In this document: piece after piece, positions 26,243-33,599 of the stretch
Position numbering within the stretch: the stretch's first letter is position 1
How the letters are laid out: each line of letters starts with the position of its first letter
Assembly: GCA_946886075.1 (NCBI GenBank)
Contig: CAMPHR010000029.1
Coordinates: 1 to 41,093, forward strand
From: an uncultured Novosphingobium sp.
GTDB lineage: Bacteria > Pseudomonadota > Alphaproteobacteria > Sphingomonadales > Sphingomonadaceae
Reading direction: 5' to 3'
DNA: 41,093 nt
The notes under the pieces: model-generated
Databases searched by the model: none
What the model saw: only the letters and a program-made list of their open reading frames with translations
What the model was told of the DNA's origin: nothing
Translations under genes and position numbers: made by a program

Positions 26243-27000
26243 TGCAAAGCCTGCCCGTCTTCCTGGTGTTGAAGGGCAGGGCCGTCATCCTGACGGGCAG
26301 CGGCGAGGCCGTGGATGCCAAGCGGCGGCTGCTCGAACGGGCGAGCGCGCGCATCGTCGGTGAGGATGAGGACGCCGCCATCGCGATCGTTGCGGATGGC
26401 GACGAGGCGACGGTGGCGCGACTGAAGGCGCGGGGCGTGCTGGTGAACGCGACCGACCGGCCGGAGCTTTGCGACTTCACCTTGCCTGCGATCGTCGATC
26501 GGGAGCCGGTGCTGATCGCCATCGGCACTGGTGGCGCGTCGGCGGGGCTGGCGAAGGCATTGCGCCAGCGGATCGAAGCGCTTTTGCCGCAACGATTGGG
26601 CAGGCTCGCCACCGCCTTGTATGACGCACGCGCCGCCATTCGCGCGCGCTGGCCCGATGCGAGCGCGCGTCGCCGGGCGATCGATGCCGGGCTGCTGGCT
26701 GGCGGGCTGATCGACCCGATGCGGGACGATGCCGCCGATGCGGTGCCGCGCTGGCTGGCGGAGCAGGGGGACGCCGAACCTTCGCGCCTCGTTTCGCTGC
26801 GCCTGCTGTCGGGCGATCCCGATGACCTGACGCTCCGCGCGGCCCGGCTGCTGGGAGAGGCTGATCGCATCTATCATATGCCCGACGTGCCGCCCGCGAT
26901 CCTTGATCGCGCGCGCGCCGATGCCGTGCGCATCCCTGCCACCGCGCCGCCGGAGACGCCGGGTGAAGGGCTTTCGCTGTGGCTGGAGATGCCGCGATGA
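26242..27000 (+). CDS. Reduced siroheme-synthase-like protein (CysG N-terminal type, with SUMT remnant)
   Basis: A 252-residue protein resembling the precorrin-2 dehydrogenase/sirohydrochlorin ferrochelatase half of CysG. It starts SLPVFLVLKGRAVILTGSGE with a dinucleotide-binding G-x-G-x-x turn. VLVNATDRPELCDFTLPAIV (67-86) keeps the conserved Asp72, and VLIAIGTGGASAGLAKALRQ with IEALLPQRLG follows. Two oddities stand out. About 30 residues between ARIV (37-40) and IAIVADGDE are missing compared with CysG. Residues 181-232 (VSLRLLSGDPDDLTLRAARL, then RIYHMPDVPPAILDRARAD) resemble only the first ~60 residues of the SUMT methyltransferase domain, with its glycine-rich loop degraded. Whether it is active is unclear. 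It is co-transcribed with lysA (1-nt overlap) and the ZntB gene (4-nt overlap). Confidence 0.8.
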   Translation: MQSLPVFLVLKGRAVILTGSGEAVDAKRRLLERASARIVGEDEDAAIAIVADGDEATVARLKARGVLVNATDRPELCDFTLPAIVDREPVLIAIGTGGASAGLAKALRQRIEALLPQRLGRLATALYDARAAIRARWPDASARRRAIDAGLLAGGLIDPMRDDAADAVPRWLAEQGDAEPSRLVSLRLLSGDPDDLTLRAARLLGEADRIYHMPDVPPAILDRARADAVRIPATAPPETPGEGLSLWLEMPR

Positions 27001-27953
27001 GCCGGGTGTTCGTCTATAATAATGATGCGGCGCGCGAAATCTCGCTCGACGCCTTTTGCGCGCAGGCGGATCATGCCGTGTTCAGCTGGATCCATGCGGA
27101 TGGCTGGCGGGAGGATGCGCAGAGCATCGTGTCGCGCTGCGACCATATGCCGCACGCCGCGTTGTCGGCACTGCTGGCACAGGAAACCCGGCCGCGTTGC
27201 ACGTTGATGGCGCATGGCGCGCTCATCAACCTGCGCGGCCTTGGGGCGGATGAAGAGGCGGGCGGCGATCCTCTGGTGTCGATCCGGCTGTGGGCCGAAC
27301 ATGCGCGCGTCATCACCGTCAGCTACCGCCCACTCGCGGCGATGGAGCCGGTCGTAAAGCAGATGCTCGCCGGACAGATTCGCGATCCCGGAGACCTTAT
27401 CGCCGCTTTTGCGCAGGAAATCACCGAAGCGCTCGACCCCGAAGTTGCCCAATTGGGCGATGATCTGGACGAGATCGAAAGCGCGATGAACGACAGCGGA
27501 GCGGCTGAGGTGCGGCGGCAGGTGTCCGAAATCCGTGCGTCGGCGATCAGCTACCGCCGGTTCATTGCGCCGCAGCGGCAGGCGCTGGAACGATTGTCGG
27601 CAGCGGATGCGACCTGGCTGCATCCCGACGACCGCTTGCATTTGCAGGAAGCGGCGGACCGCTGCGCCCGCATGGCGGAAGAATTGGAGGCGGTGCGCGA
27701 ACGATCGGCGCTGGCGCATGAAGAATTGACCGACCTGCGCGCAGAGCAGATGAACCGGCAGGCGCTGATCATATCGGTGGTGGCGCTGGTCTTCCTGCCC
27801 CTGACCTTCCTCACTGGGCTGCTGGGAATGAACGTCAACGGCATCCCCTTTGCCCATGAGCCCTGGGCCTTTTGGGGCGTGGTCGCGGTCTGCGTCATCA
27901 TGGCGGTGGGGATAGGCGGCTGGTTCGCCGCGACGCGCTGGCTGAAGCGGTAG
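26997..27953 (+). CDS. ZntB/CorA family metal ion transporter
   Basis: A 318-residue membrane protein. The first ~260 residues are the cytoplasmic funnel domain (SRVFVYNNDAAREISLDAF, WLHPDDRLHLQEAADRCARM, the helical stalk to EQMNRQALIISV). Two transmembrane helices at the C-terminus follow (LIISVVALVFLPLTFLTGLL and FWGVVAVCVIMAVGIGGWFA), joined by the selectivity loop GMNVNGIPF. The extended GMNVGGxP-like loop and overall length fit the ZntB branch (zinc and other divalent cations). ATG 26997 overlaps the preceding stop codon. A pentamer is expected from the family. Confidence 0.92.
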   Translation: MSRVFVYNNDAAREISLDAFCAQADHAVFSWIHADGWREDAQSIVSRCDHMPHAALSALLAQETRPRCTLMAHGALINLRGLGADEEAGGDPLVSIRLWAEHARVITVSYRPLAAMEPVVKQMLAGQIRDPGDLIAAFAQEITEALDPEVAQLGDDLDEIESAMNDSGAAEVRRQVSEIRASAISYRRFIAPQRQALERLSAADATWLHPDDRLHLQEAADRCARMAEELEAVRERSALAHEELTDLRAEQMNRQALIISVVALVFLPLTFLTGLLGMNVNGIPFAHEPWAFWGVVAVCVIMAVGIGGWFAATRWLKR

Positions 27954-27968
27954 AAAATGGCGCCAGGG

Positions 27969-28583
27969 TCAGGCCCGGCCAGCGCTCAGCCGCATGATCT
28001 CGTCGTTCAGCGCCTGAATCGATGATACAAGACGGGCGCGGTCGGCCTGTAATTCCTGCAGTGCGTCGCGTGTCTCGCCAAGTTCGACGGCGCGCCGCGC
28101 GATCCGGGCGTCGAGTTCGGCATTGTGGCGCGTGAGCGCGTCGATCTCGTCCGCGCGCTGGCAGAGATGGCGCAGGCGCGCGTCGAGGACGTCGAAGTCG
28201 AACGGCTTGGTGACATAATCATCCGCGCCAGCCTCCAGCGCCTCGACCACCCCGCCGCTGTCCTGCCGCCCCGCGATCATCACGAAGCTGGCCTGACCGG
28301 AAAGCCCCGCCCCGCGAATCTTCCGCATGGTGGCGATCGCTGGAAGCACGGCAAGCCCCATGTCGATGAGGATGACGTCCACCGGGCGGGCGAGAAGCCT
28401 GTTCAGCGCCACGAAGCCGTTTTCAGCCAGCGCCACGTCATAATGAAGATGGGAAAAGCGGCGCCCGATGACGGAGCGGGCCGTATCGTCTTCGTCGATC
28501 AGCAAAAGCCTGCGCCGGCGCAGAGGCCGCGCGCCCTCCGTCTTGTCGCTGTCCCGGCTGTCCATCGCACTGAAAAACTGCAT
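27969..28583 (-). CDS. Stand-alone receiver-domain protein with C-terminal coiled coil
   Basis: A 204-residue cytosolic protein. Residues ~25-140 form a CheY-like receiver: RRLLLIDEDDTARSVI (acidic pocket), phosphoacceptor Asp74 in VILIDMG, and Lys126 in DDYVTKPFD. The usual Thr/Ser before the AR of the fourth strand is Ala104 here (FVMIAGRQ), which should affect signalling. Residues ~143-200 are a heptad-like coiled coil (QRADEIDALTRHNAELDAR ... ALQELQADRARLVSSIQALN). There is no DNA-binding or enzymatic output domain. ATG 28583 was chosen because AAGGAG lies nine bases upstream; ATG 28604 and 28592 are poorer. No histidine kinase is adjacent. It is convergent with the ZntB gene, 15 bp apart. 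Confidence 0.88.
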   Translation of the reverse strand: MQFFSAMDSRDSDKTEGARPLRRRRLLLIDEDDTARSVIGRRFSHLHYDVALAENGFVALNRLLARPVDVILIDMGLAVLPAIATMRKIRGAGLSGQASFVMIAGRQDSGGVVEALEAGADDYVTKPFDFDVLDARLRHLCQRADEIDALTRHNAELDARIARRAVELGETRDALQELQADRARLVSSIQALNDEIMRLSAGRA

Positions 28584-28645
28584 GACGAGCATCTCCTTGC
28601 GCATCTTGATCTAGGATAAGCGCGCAAAAAAATGGTTAACGGAAG

Positions 28646-29308
28646 TCACGACAGGTTGGGCGCGTCTCCATCGGGCGCGTAGGCGCGGAGGAAACAGTCC
28701 ACTGCGAACGAGACATCGGCATCGATCTGCCCGGCGGCGGGCGCCCGCATGTCGCCCCAGATCATTTGTTGATGACAGCCGGACAGGGTGAGCACGACAA
28801 GGGCGCGCGCCGCGAGCATCGCGTCGGCCCGCCGCAATTGCCCCTTTGCCATCGCCGCTTCAAGAAACCTGGCCAGCAGGTTTCGCGTGGAAAGCGGCGC
28901 AAGCTCCTGGAAGATCGCACCCATCTTGGGGAAGCGGCTTGCCTCCGCCGCAACCAGCCGGTGCAGCGCGATGGCGTCGGGCGACGTCACCTTGCGCAGC
29001 AGGTCGTGGCTGAAGCGCAGGAGGGTGGGTTCAAGTTCGCCTCCGGTATCAAGCAGTTCGGCGAGGCTCGCATGATAGACGCCGGTCGCGTCGCGCAGCA
29101 CGGCGGCGAACAATTCTTCCTTGCCGGGGAAGTAGCTCCACAAGGTGCCCTTCGATCCGCCGAGTTCGGCAGCGATCGAAGACATGGTGGTTGCCGCGAA
29201 GCCATTTTCAAGGAATGATCGTTTGGCGACGGCGATAATGGCGTCGCGACGGTCGCGACGCCGGGCTTCGCGACGGGACAGGCAGGCATTGTCGGGGGAG
29301 GATGTCAT
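28646..29308 (-). CDS. TetR family transcriptional repressor of the efflux operon
   Basis: A 220-residue regulator. The N-terminal DNA-binding domain is clear: RRDAIIAVAKRSFLENGFAA, TTMSSIAAELGGSKGTLWSY, FPGKEELFAAVL, with the helix-turn-helix at ~41-60. The C-terminal ligand domain resembles the AefR/TetR_C-type (PDAIALHRLVAAEASRFPKM ... ELAPLSTRNLLARFLEAAMA), common for repressors of drug efflux pumps. It is divergent from the efflux operon; paired palindromes in the shared 89 bp (29314-29329 and 29375-29390) are the likely binding sites, so it probably represses both itself and the pump. ATG 29308 lacks a Shine-Dalgarno, and one operator ends five bases from it. Confidence 0.92.
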   Translation of the reverse strand: MTSSPDNACLSRREARRRDRRDAIIAVAKRSFLENGFAATTMSSIAAELGGSKGTLWSYFPGKEELFAAVLRDATGVYHASLAELLDTGGELEPTLLRFSHDLLRKVTSPDAIALHRLVAAEASRFPKMGAIFQELAPLSTRNLLARFLEAAMAKGQLRRADAMLAARALVVLTLSGCHQQMIWGDMRAPAAGQIDADVSFAVDCFLRAYAPDGDAPNLS

Positions 29309-29313
29309 GAAAC

Positions 29314-29329
29314 CGTACCATATAGTACG
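29314..29329. promoter_or_regulatory. Putative TetR operator 1 (tetR side)
   Basis: CGTACCATATAGTACG is a 16-bp palindrome with one mismatched pair. It resembles the second site at 29375-29390 (shared pattern TACCA-YA-TRGTA-CG). The segment GAAACCGTACCAT (29309-29321) is the exact reverse complement of ATGGTACGGTTTC at 29383-29395, so the two sites face each other as mirror images. Confidence 0.72.
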
Positions 29330-29374
29330 ACAATTTGGTTGACAAGTATCCGCAGCAGGCGCAAAGGCGGTTTT

Positions 29375-29390
29375 CATACCACATGGTACG
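29375..29390. promoter_or_regulatory. Putative TetR operator 2 (efflux side)
   Basis: CATACCACATGGTACG contains the perfect palindrome TACCA-CA-TGGTA (29377-29388) and lies eight bases before the efflux operon start codon. A TTGACA at 29339-29344 could be the -35 box of this operon, with a poor -10 near 29362; the operator would then cover the transcription start. Confidence 0.72.
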
Positions 29391-29397
29391 GTTTCTT

Positions 29398-30909
29398 ATG
29401 TCTTCACATCGCTTCACCCCGGGCCTGCGCACCGGAAGCCTGATGGCGGCGCTGGTGGCGCTGTCGGCCTGCGCCGCTGTTCCTGATCTGGGCAAAGCGC
29501 CCGAGCCACGGGCCGCCTCCAGCATCGCCGCGGCGCAGACGCTTGGCGAGGGTAGCGCGCTCTGGCCTGCAGACGGGTGGTGGAAAGCTTATGGCGACTC
29601 GCAGCTTGACGCGCTGATGGAGGAGGGGCTTGCCGCGTCCCCCGACCTTGCCGCCGCCGCCGCCCGGTTCCGCCAGGCAAGCGCCGCTGCGCAGCAGGCG
29701 GGGGCACCGTTAGCGCCTTCGCTCGATCTCAACGCATCGTCGGCCGCGACGAAGCAGAGCTATAATATGGGCTTCCCCAAGGATTTCGTGCCCAAGGGGT
29801 GGCTTGGCACCGGTCAGGTGGCGCTCGACTTCAATTTCGATCTTGATCTCTGGGGTCGTAATCGCGCGGCGCTCGCTGCGGCGACGTCGGAAACGGACGC
29901 CGCGCGCTTTGACGCGCAGCAGGCGCGGCTGGCGCTCACCACCGGCATTGGCGATGCCTATGCCGATCTGGCCCGGCTTTATGATGAAAGGGCGATCCAG
30001 GAACGCGCATTGGAGATCCGGTCGGCCAGCCAGAAATTGGTGGCGGAGCGGCAGCGCAACGGCCTGGAAACGCGGGGCAGCGTGCGGCAGGCCGATGCGA
30101 CGGTCTCTGCCGCCCGTGCCGCTCTGGCGGGAATCGACCAGTCCATCGCGGTTCGGCGGCATCAGATCGCCGCGTTGATCGGGGCGGGGCCGGATCGCGG
30201 GCTTGCCATCACGCAGCCGCGTCTGGGCAGGCTCGCGGGTCTCGGCTTACCCGCCGATGTCACAACCAATCTGGTCGCTCGTCGCCCCGACGTTGCCGCC
30301 GCGCTCGCCCGGACAGAAGCGGCGGCCAAGCGCATCAAGGTGGCCCGCGCGGACTTCTTCCCGGCCATTCGCTTGAGCGCATTGGTCGGTGTGCAGTCGC
30401 TAGGCTACAACTCATCCTTCACCAGCCCTCCGCAAAGCAGCCCCCGCTCGTTCCTCGATACGCTGTTCAGCAAGGATTCGTTGTTCGGCAATGTCGGCCC
30501 GGCGATCAGCTTGCCGATCTTCCATGGCGGAGAATTGAGCGGCCGTTATCGGGGCGCGCGGGCGACGTTCGACGAAGCCGTGGCCAATTATGACCGCACC
30601 GTGCTGGGCGCTTATCGCGACGTCGCCGATGCCGTGACCGGCCGCCGCCTGCTGGAGCAGCGGCTGACGGAGTCCCGGGCGGCGCTGGCTGCTTCGGAAG
30701 AGGCCTATTCGATCGCGCAGAAGCGCTATCGCGGCGGCCTTTTCACCTTCCTCGACGTGCTGAATGTCGAGGACCAGCTGCTTTCCGCCCGCCAATCGGT
30801 CGCGGAGCTTGAAGCGCTCACCTTTTCCACAGACATTGCCCTCATTCGCGCGCTGGGCGGCGGTTTCGCCACCAGCGCCACATCGTCCAAGGACCTTTCC
30901 AATGGCTGA
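29398..30909 (+). CDS. NodT-type outer membrane efflux lipoprotein
   Basis: A 503-residue TolC-like channel of the RND/EmrAB export type. The signal (RTGSLMAALVALSAC) ends in a lipobox with Cys25. Two repeats of the outer-membrane efflux fold follow, with family marks WWKAYGDSQLDALMEEGLAA near the N-terminus, LDFNFDLDLWGRNRAALAAA, VTTNLVARRPDVAAALARTE, the PAISLPIFHGGELSGRY segment and KRYRGGLFTFLDVLNVEDQL. ATG 29398 gives the usual lipoprotein start, though no Shine-Dalgarno precedes it; ATG 29383 lies inside the operator. It overlaps the membrane-fusion gene by 8 nt and so is first in a three-gene operon. Confidence 0.93.
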   Translation: MSSHRFTPGLRTGSLMAALVALSACAAVPDLGKAPEPRAASSIAAAQTLGEGSALWPADGWWKAYGDSQLDALMEEGLAASPDLAAAAARFRQASAAAQQAGAPLAPSLDLNASSAATKQSYNMGFPKDFVPKGWLGTGQVALDFNFDLDLWGRNRAALAAATSETDAARFDAQQARLALTTGIGDAYADLARLYDERAIQERALEIRSASQKLVAERQRNGLETRGSVRQADATVSAARAALAGIDQSIAVRRHQIAALIGAGPDRGLAITQPRLGRLAGLGLPADVTTNLVARRPDVAAALARTEAAAKRIKVARADFFPAIRLSALVGVQSLGYNSSFTSPPQSSPRSFLDTLFSKDSLFGNVGPAISLPIFHGGELSGRYRGARATFDEAVANYDRTVLGAYRDVADAVTGRRLLEQRLTESRAALAASEEAYSIAQKRYRGGLFTFLDVLNVEDQLLSARQSVAELEALTFSTDIALIRALGGGFATSATSSKDLSNG

Positions 30910-32065
30910 TGCAGCCCCCGAATTCACCGCTGATACGGCCGGCAAGGACGCTGGCGGCGCCGACAAGAGCGCGCGGATGGAGCAGCGCAAGAAGTGGCTG
31001 CTCCGCCTCGCCCTTGCCGTGCTCGTCATCGGGGCGATCTACGTGCTCTGGTATCTGTTGGTCGGCCGCAACTATGTCAGCACCGACAATGCCTATGTGA
31101 ATGCCGAGATCGCGCAGGTGACGCCGCTGATTTCCGCGCAGGCCACCGAAGTGCGGGTGACCGATACCCAGGCGGTGAAGCGCGGTGACATATTGGCGCG
31201 GCTGGACCCCACCAACGCGCGCATCGCGGTTGCCCAGGCGGAGGCCGACCTGGCCGAGGCGCGCCGCCGTTTCCGCCAGACCGCCGCCACCAGCACATCG
31301 CTGTCCGCGCAGGTGCAGGCGCGCGGCGCCGACATTGCGCAGGCGAACGCACAGCTTGCCGCTGCACAGGCCGATTATGACAAGGCGCGCATCGACCTTC
31401 AGCGGCGCGAGGCACTGTCGCCCGAGGGTGCGGTTTCGGGTGAAGAAGTGACCAGCGCGCGCAAGGCGTTCGCGGCGGCGCGGGCGGGCCTGGAGCAGGC
31501 GCGCGCAGGCGTGGCAACGGCGCGGGCGACCCAGGGCGCGGCCGCCGGGGAGCTTGCGGCCAATGATGCCCTGGTCAGCGGTTCGACCATCGAAACCGAC
31601 CCTGCGGTGCTTGCCGCGAAGGCGAAGCTGGAAAATGCCCGGCTCGACCTTGGCCGCACGATCATTCGCGCGCCGATCGACGGCGTCGTCACCCGGCGGC
31701 AGGTGCAGGTCGGCCAGCGCGTGGCGCAGGGAAGTCCGATCATGAGCATCGTTCCCCTTGCCCAAGTCTATGTCGACGCCAATTTCAAGGAACGGCAGCT
31801 GCGGCAGGTGCGCATCGGCATGCCCGCCACCGTCATTGCCGACATTTATGGCGGGGACGTCGTCTATCATGGCAAGGTCATGGGCTTTTCCGGCGGCACC
31901 GGATCGTCGCTGGCGCTGATCCCGGCGCAGAATGCGACCGGCAACTGGATCAAGGTGGTCCAGCGCCTGCCGGTACGCATAGCGCTCGACCCGCGTGAAC
32001 TGGCCGCCCATCCGCTGCGCGTAGGCCTCTCGACCGAGGTCGAGATCGACCTGTCGCGCCATTGA
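30902..32065 (+). CDS. EmrA/HlyD-type membrane fusion protein
   Basis: A 387-residue periplasmic adaptor anchored by one span (LLRLALAVLVIGAIYVLWYL, ~34-53). YVSTDNAYVNAEIAQVTP is the family's first lipoyl-half motif. A long alpha-helical hairpin follows (~95-215, rich in AEADLAEARRRFRQTAATST and KAFAAARAGLEQARAG). The second lipoyl half has IRAPIDGVVTRRQVQVGQRV, and the beta-barrel region has VYVDANFKERQLRQVRIG. It links the inner-membrane EmrB-like pump to the NodT channel. Its ATG lies within the nodT-like stop region, and the pump gene starts 10 bp after its stop. Confidence 0.94.
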   Translation: MADAAPEFTADTAGKDAGGADKSARMEQRKKWLLRLALAVLVIGAIYVLWYLLVGRNYVSTDNAYVNAEIAQVTPLISAQATEVRVTDTQAVKRGDILARLDPTNARIAVAQAEADLAEARRRFRQTAATSTSLSAQVQARGADIAQANAQLAAAQADYDKARIDLQRREALSPEGAVSGEEVTSARKAFAAARAGLEQARAGVATARATQGAAAGELAANDALVSGSTIETDPAVLAAKAKLENARLDLGRTIIRAPIDGVVTRRQVQVGQRVAQGSPIMSIVPLAQVYVDANFKERQLRQVRIGMPATVIADIYGGDVVYHGKVMGFSGGTGSSLALIPAQNATGNWIKVVQRLPVRIALDPRELAAHPLRVGLSTEVEIDLSRH

Positions 32066-32075
32066 GGACGGGCGC

Positions 32076-33599
32076 GTGACCGAGGCAGCCGAGAAATTCT
32101 TCATGGACCCACGGCGGCGGATGCTTGCGGGGTTCGTGCTGGCGCTCAGCAATTTCATGGTCGTGCTCGACCTGACGATCGCAAATGTGTCGGTGCCGCA
32201 TATTGCGGGGAATCTCGGCATCTCGGCTGACCAGGGTACCTGGATCATCACTTCCTACGCCGTGGCGGAAGCGATCTGCCTGCCGCTGACGGGCTGGCTG
32301 TCCCAGCGGTTCGGCACGGTCCGCCTGTTCATCGGCGGCATGATCGGCTTTGGCATATTTTCCTTACTGTGCGGCGTCTCGACGACGCTGGGCATGATCG
32401 TCGCGTGCCGGATCGGCCAAGGCATTTGCGGCGCGCCGCTGATGCCGATGTCGCAGACCCTGCTGATGCGCATCTATCCGCCCGAGCAGCGGGGCAAGGT
32501 GATGGGGCTATGGGCGATGACCACGTTGGCCGGGCCCGCGCTGGGGCCGATCATCGGCGGCTATATCAGCGACAATTGGAGCTGGCACTGGATCTTCTTC
32601 ATCAACCTGCCGATTGCCGTCATATGCGTGTTCGCGGCGATCGCGCTGTTGGCGCCTGCTGAAACCGAGCGCAAGAAGCTGCCGATCGACTTTATCGGCT
32701 TGGCCCTGCTCGTCTTCTGGATCGGCTGCCTTCAGATCATGCTGGACACGGGCCGGGACCATGACTGGTTCGCTGATCCCACCATCCTGATGCTGGCCGT
32801 GCTGGCGGGGATCGGATTCCTGGTGTTCATCATCTGGGAGCTGACCGAAGAGCATCCGATCGTCGATCTGCGCGTCTTTCGCCATGTCGGCTTCACATCG
32901 GGCGTGCTGACCTATTCGCTCTGCTTCGGCGCCTATTTCGCGGGCATCGTGATCATTCCGCAATGGTTGCAGATATCGATGGGCTATACCGCGGTCTGGG
33001 CGGGGGTGGTGACCGCCTTCACCGCGACGACCTCCATCTTCGTGGCTCCGCTCGCGGGACGGGCGGTGAGCAGGGTGGATGTGCGCTTCCTGATTTCGGC
33101 TTCGGTGACCTGGATGGCCATCGTCACCATGTGGCGGGCAGGATGGACGACCGGCGCGGATTTCTGGACGCTCTCGCTGCCGCAGGTCGTGCAGGGTCTG
33201 GCCATGCCCTTCTTCATCATTCCGCTCACCACGCTGACGCTGGGTTCGGTCAATCCCGAAGAGACGGCATCGGCAGCAGGCATGCAGAATTTCCTGCGCA
33301 CCATGGCGGTGGCGGTTTCGACTTCGATCGTGCTCACCGGCTGGGGCAATGGCCAGCGGACCGCGCGCAATGAAATGGTCTCCGCGCTCGCGCCGGACGT
33401 GGGTTCGCAACTGTCCGGCACTGGACTTTCCCCTGAGCAGACGCCGCAGATGATCGCCAATCTGGTGGATCAGCAGGCGACGGTGCTGTCGATGAACCAT
33501 GTGTTCTTCATCGCTTCGATGGTGCTGTTCGTGGCGGCCGCGCTGGTCTGGGTCGCGCCCAAGCCGACCGCGCGCGTGGACATGTCGGCCGCGCACTAA
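32076..33599 (+). CDS. EmrB-type DHA2 multidrug efflux MFS transporter
   Basis: A 507-residue proton-driven exporter with about 14 membrane spans. Motif D1 (LSNFMVVLDLTIANVSVPHI) lies in span 1, the DQGTWIITSYAVAEAICLPL segment in span 2, and the GWLSQRFGTVRLFIGG loop (motif A) next. The antiporter motif C type region TTLAGPALGPIIGGYISDNW and WIFFINLPIAVI complete the DHA2 signature. GTG start at 32076. It forms an EmrAB-TolC-like tripartite pump with the two preceding genes. Its stop overlaps by 4 nt the stop of the convergent ABC-F gene, leaving no room for a terminator. Confidence 0.95.
   Translation: MTEAAEKFFMDPRRRMLAGFVLALSNFMVVLDLTIANVSVPHIAGNLGISADQGTWIITSYAVAEAICLPLTGWLSQRFGTVRLFIGGMIGFGIFSLLCGVSTTLGMIVACRIGQGICGAPLMPMSQTLLMRIYPPEQRGKVMGLWAMTTLAGPALGPIIGGYISDNWSWHWIFFINLPIAVICVFAAIALLAPAETERKKLPIDFIGLALLVFWIGCLQIMLDTGRDHDWFADPTILMLAVLAGIGFLVFIIWELTEEHPIVDLRVFRHVGFTSGVLTYSLCFGAYFAGIVIIPQWLQISMGYTAVWAGVVTAFTATTSIFVAPLAGRAVSRVDVRFLISASVTWMAIVTMWRAGWTTGADFWTLSLPQVVQGLAMPFFIIPLTTLTLGSVNPEETASAAGMQNFLRTMAVAVSTSIVLTGWGNGQRTARNEMVSALAPDVGSQLSGTGLSPEQTPQMIANLVDQQATVLSMNHVFFIASMVLFVAAALVWVAPKPTARVDMSAAH

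Noticed and set aside
26242..27000. Frameshifted CysG pseudogene
   Set aside because: No frameshift or internal stop is visible, both junctions are tight 1-nt and 4-nt overlaps, and the conserved core is intact, so it is listed as a reduced CDS rather than a pseudogene.
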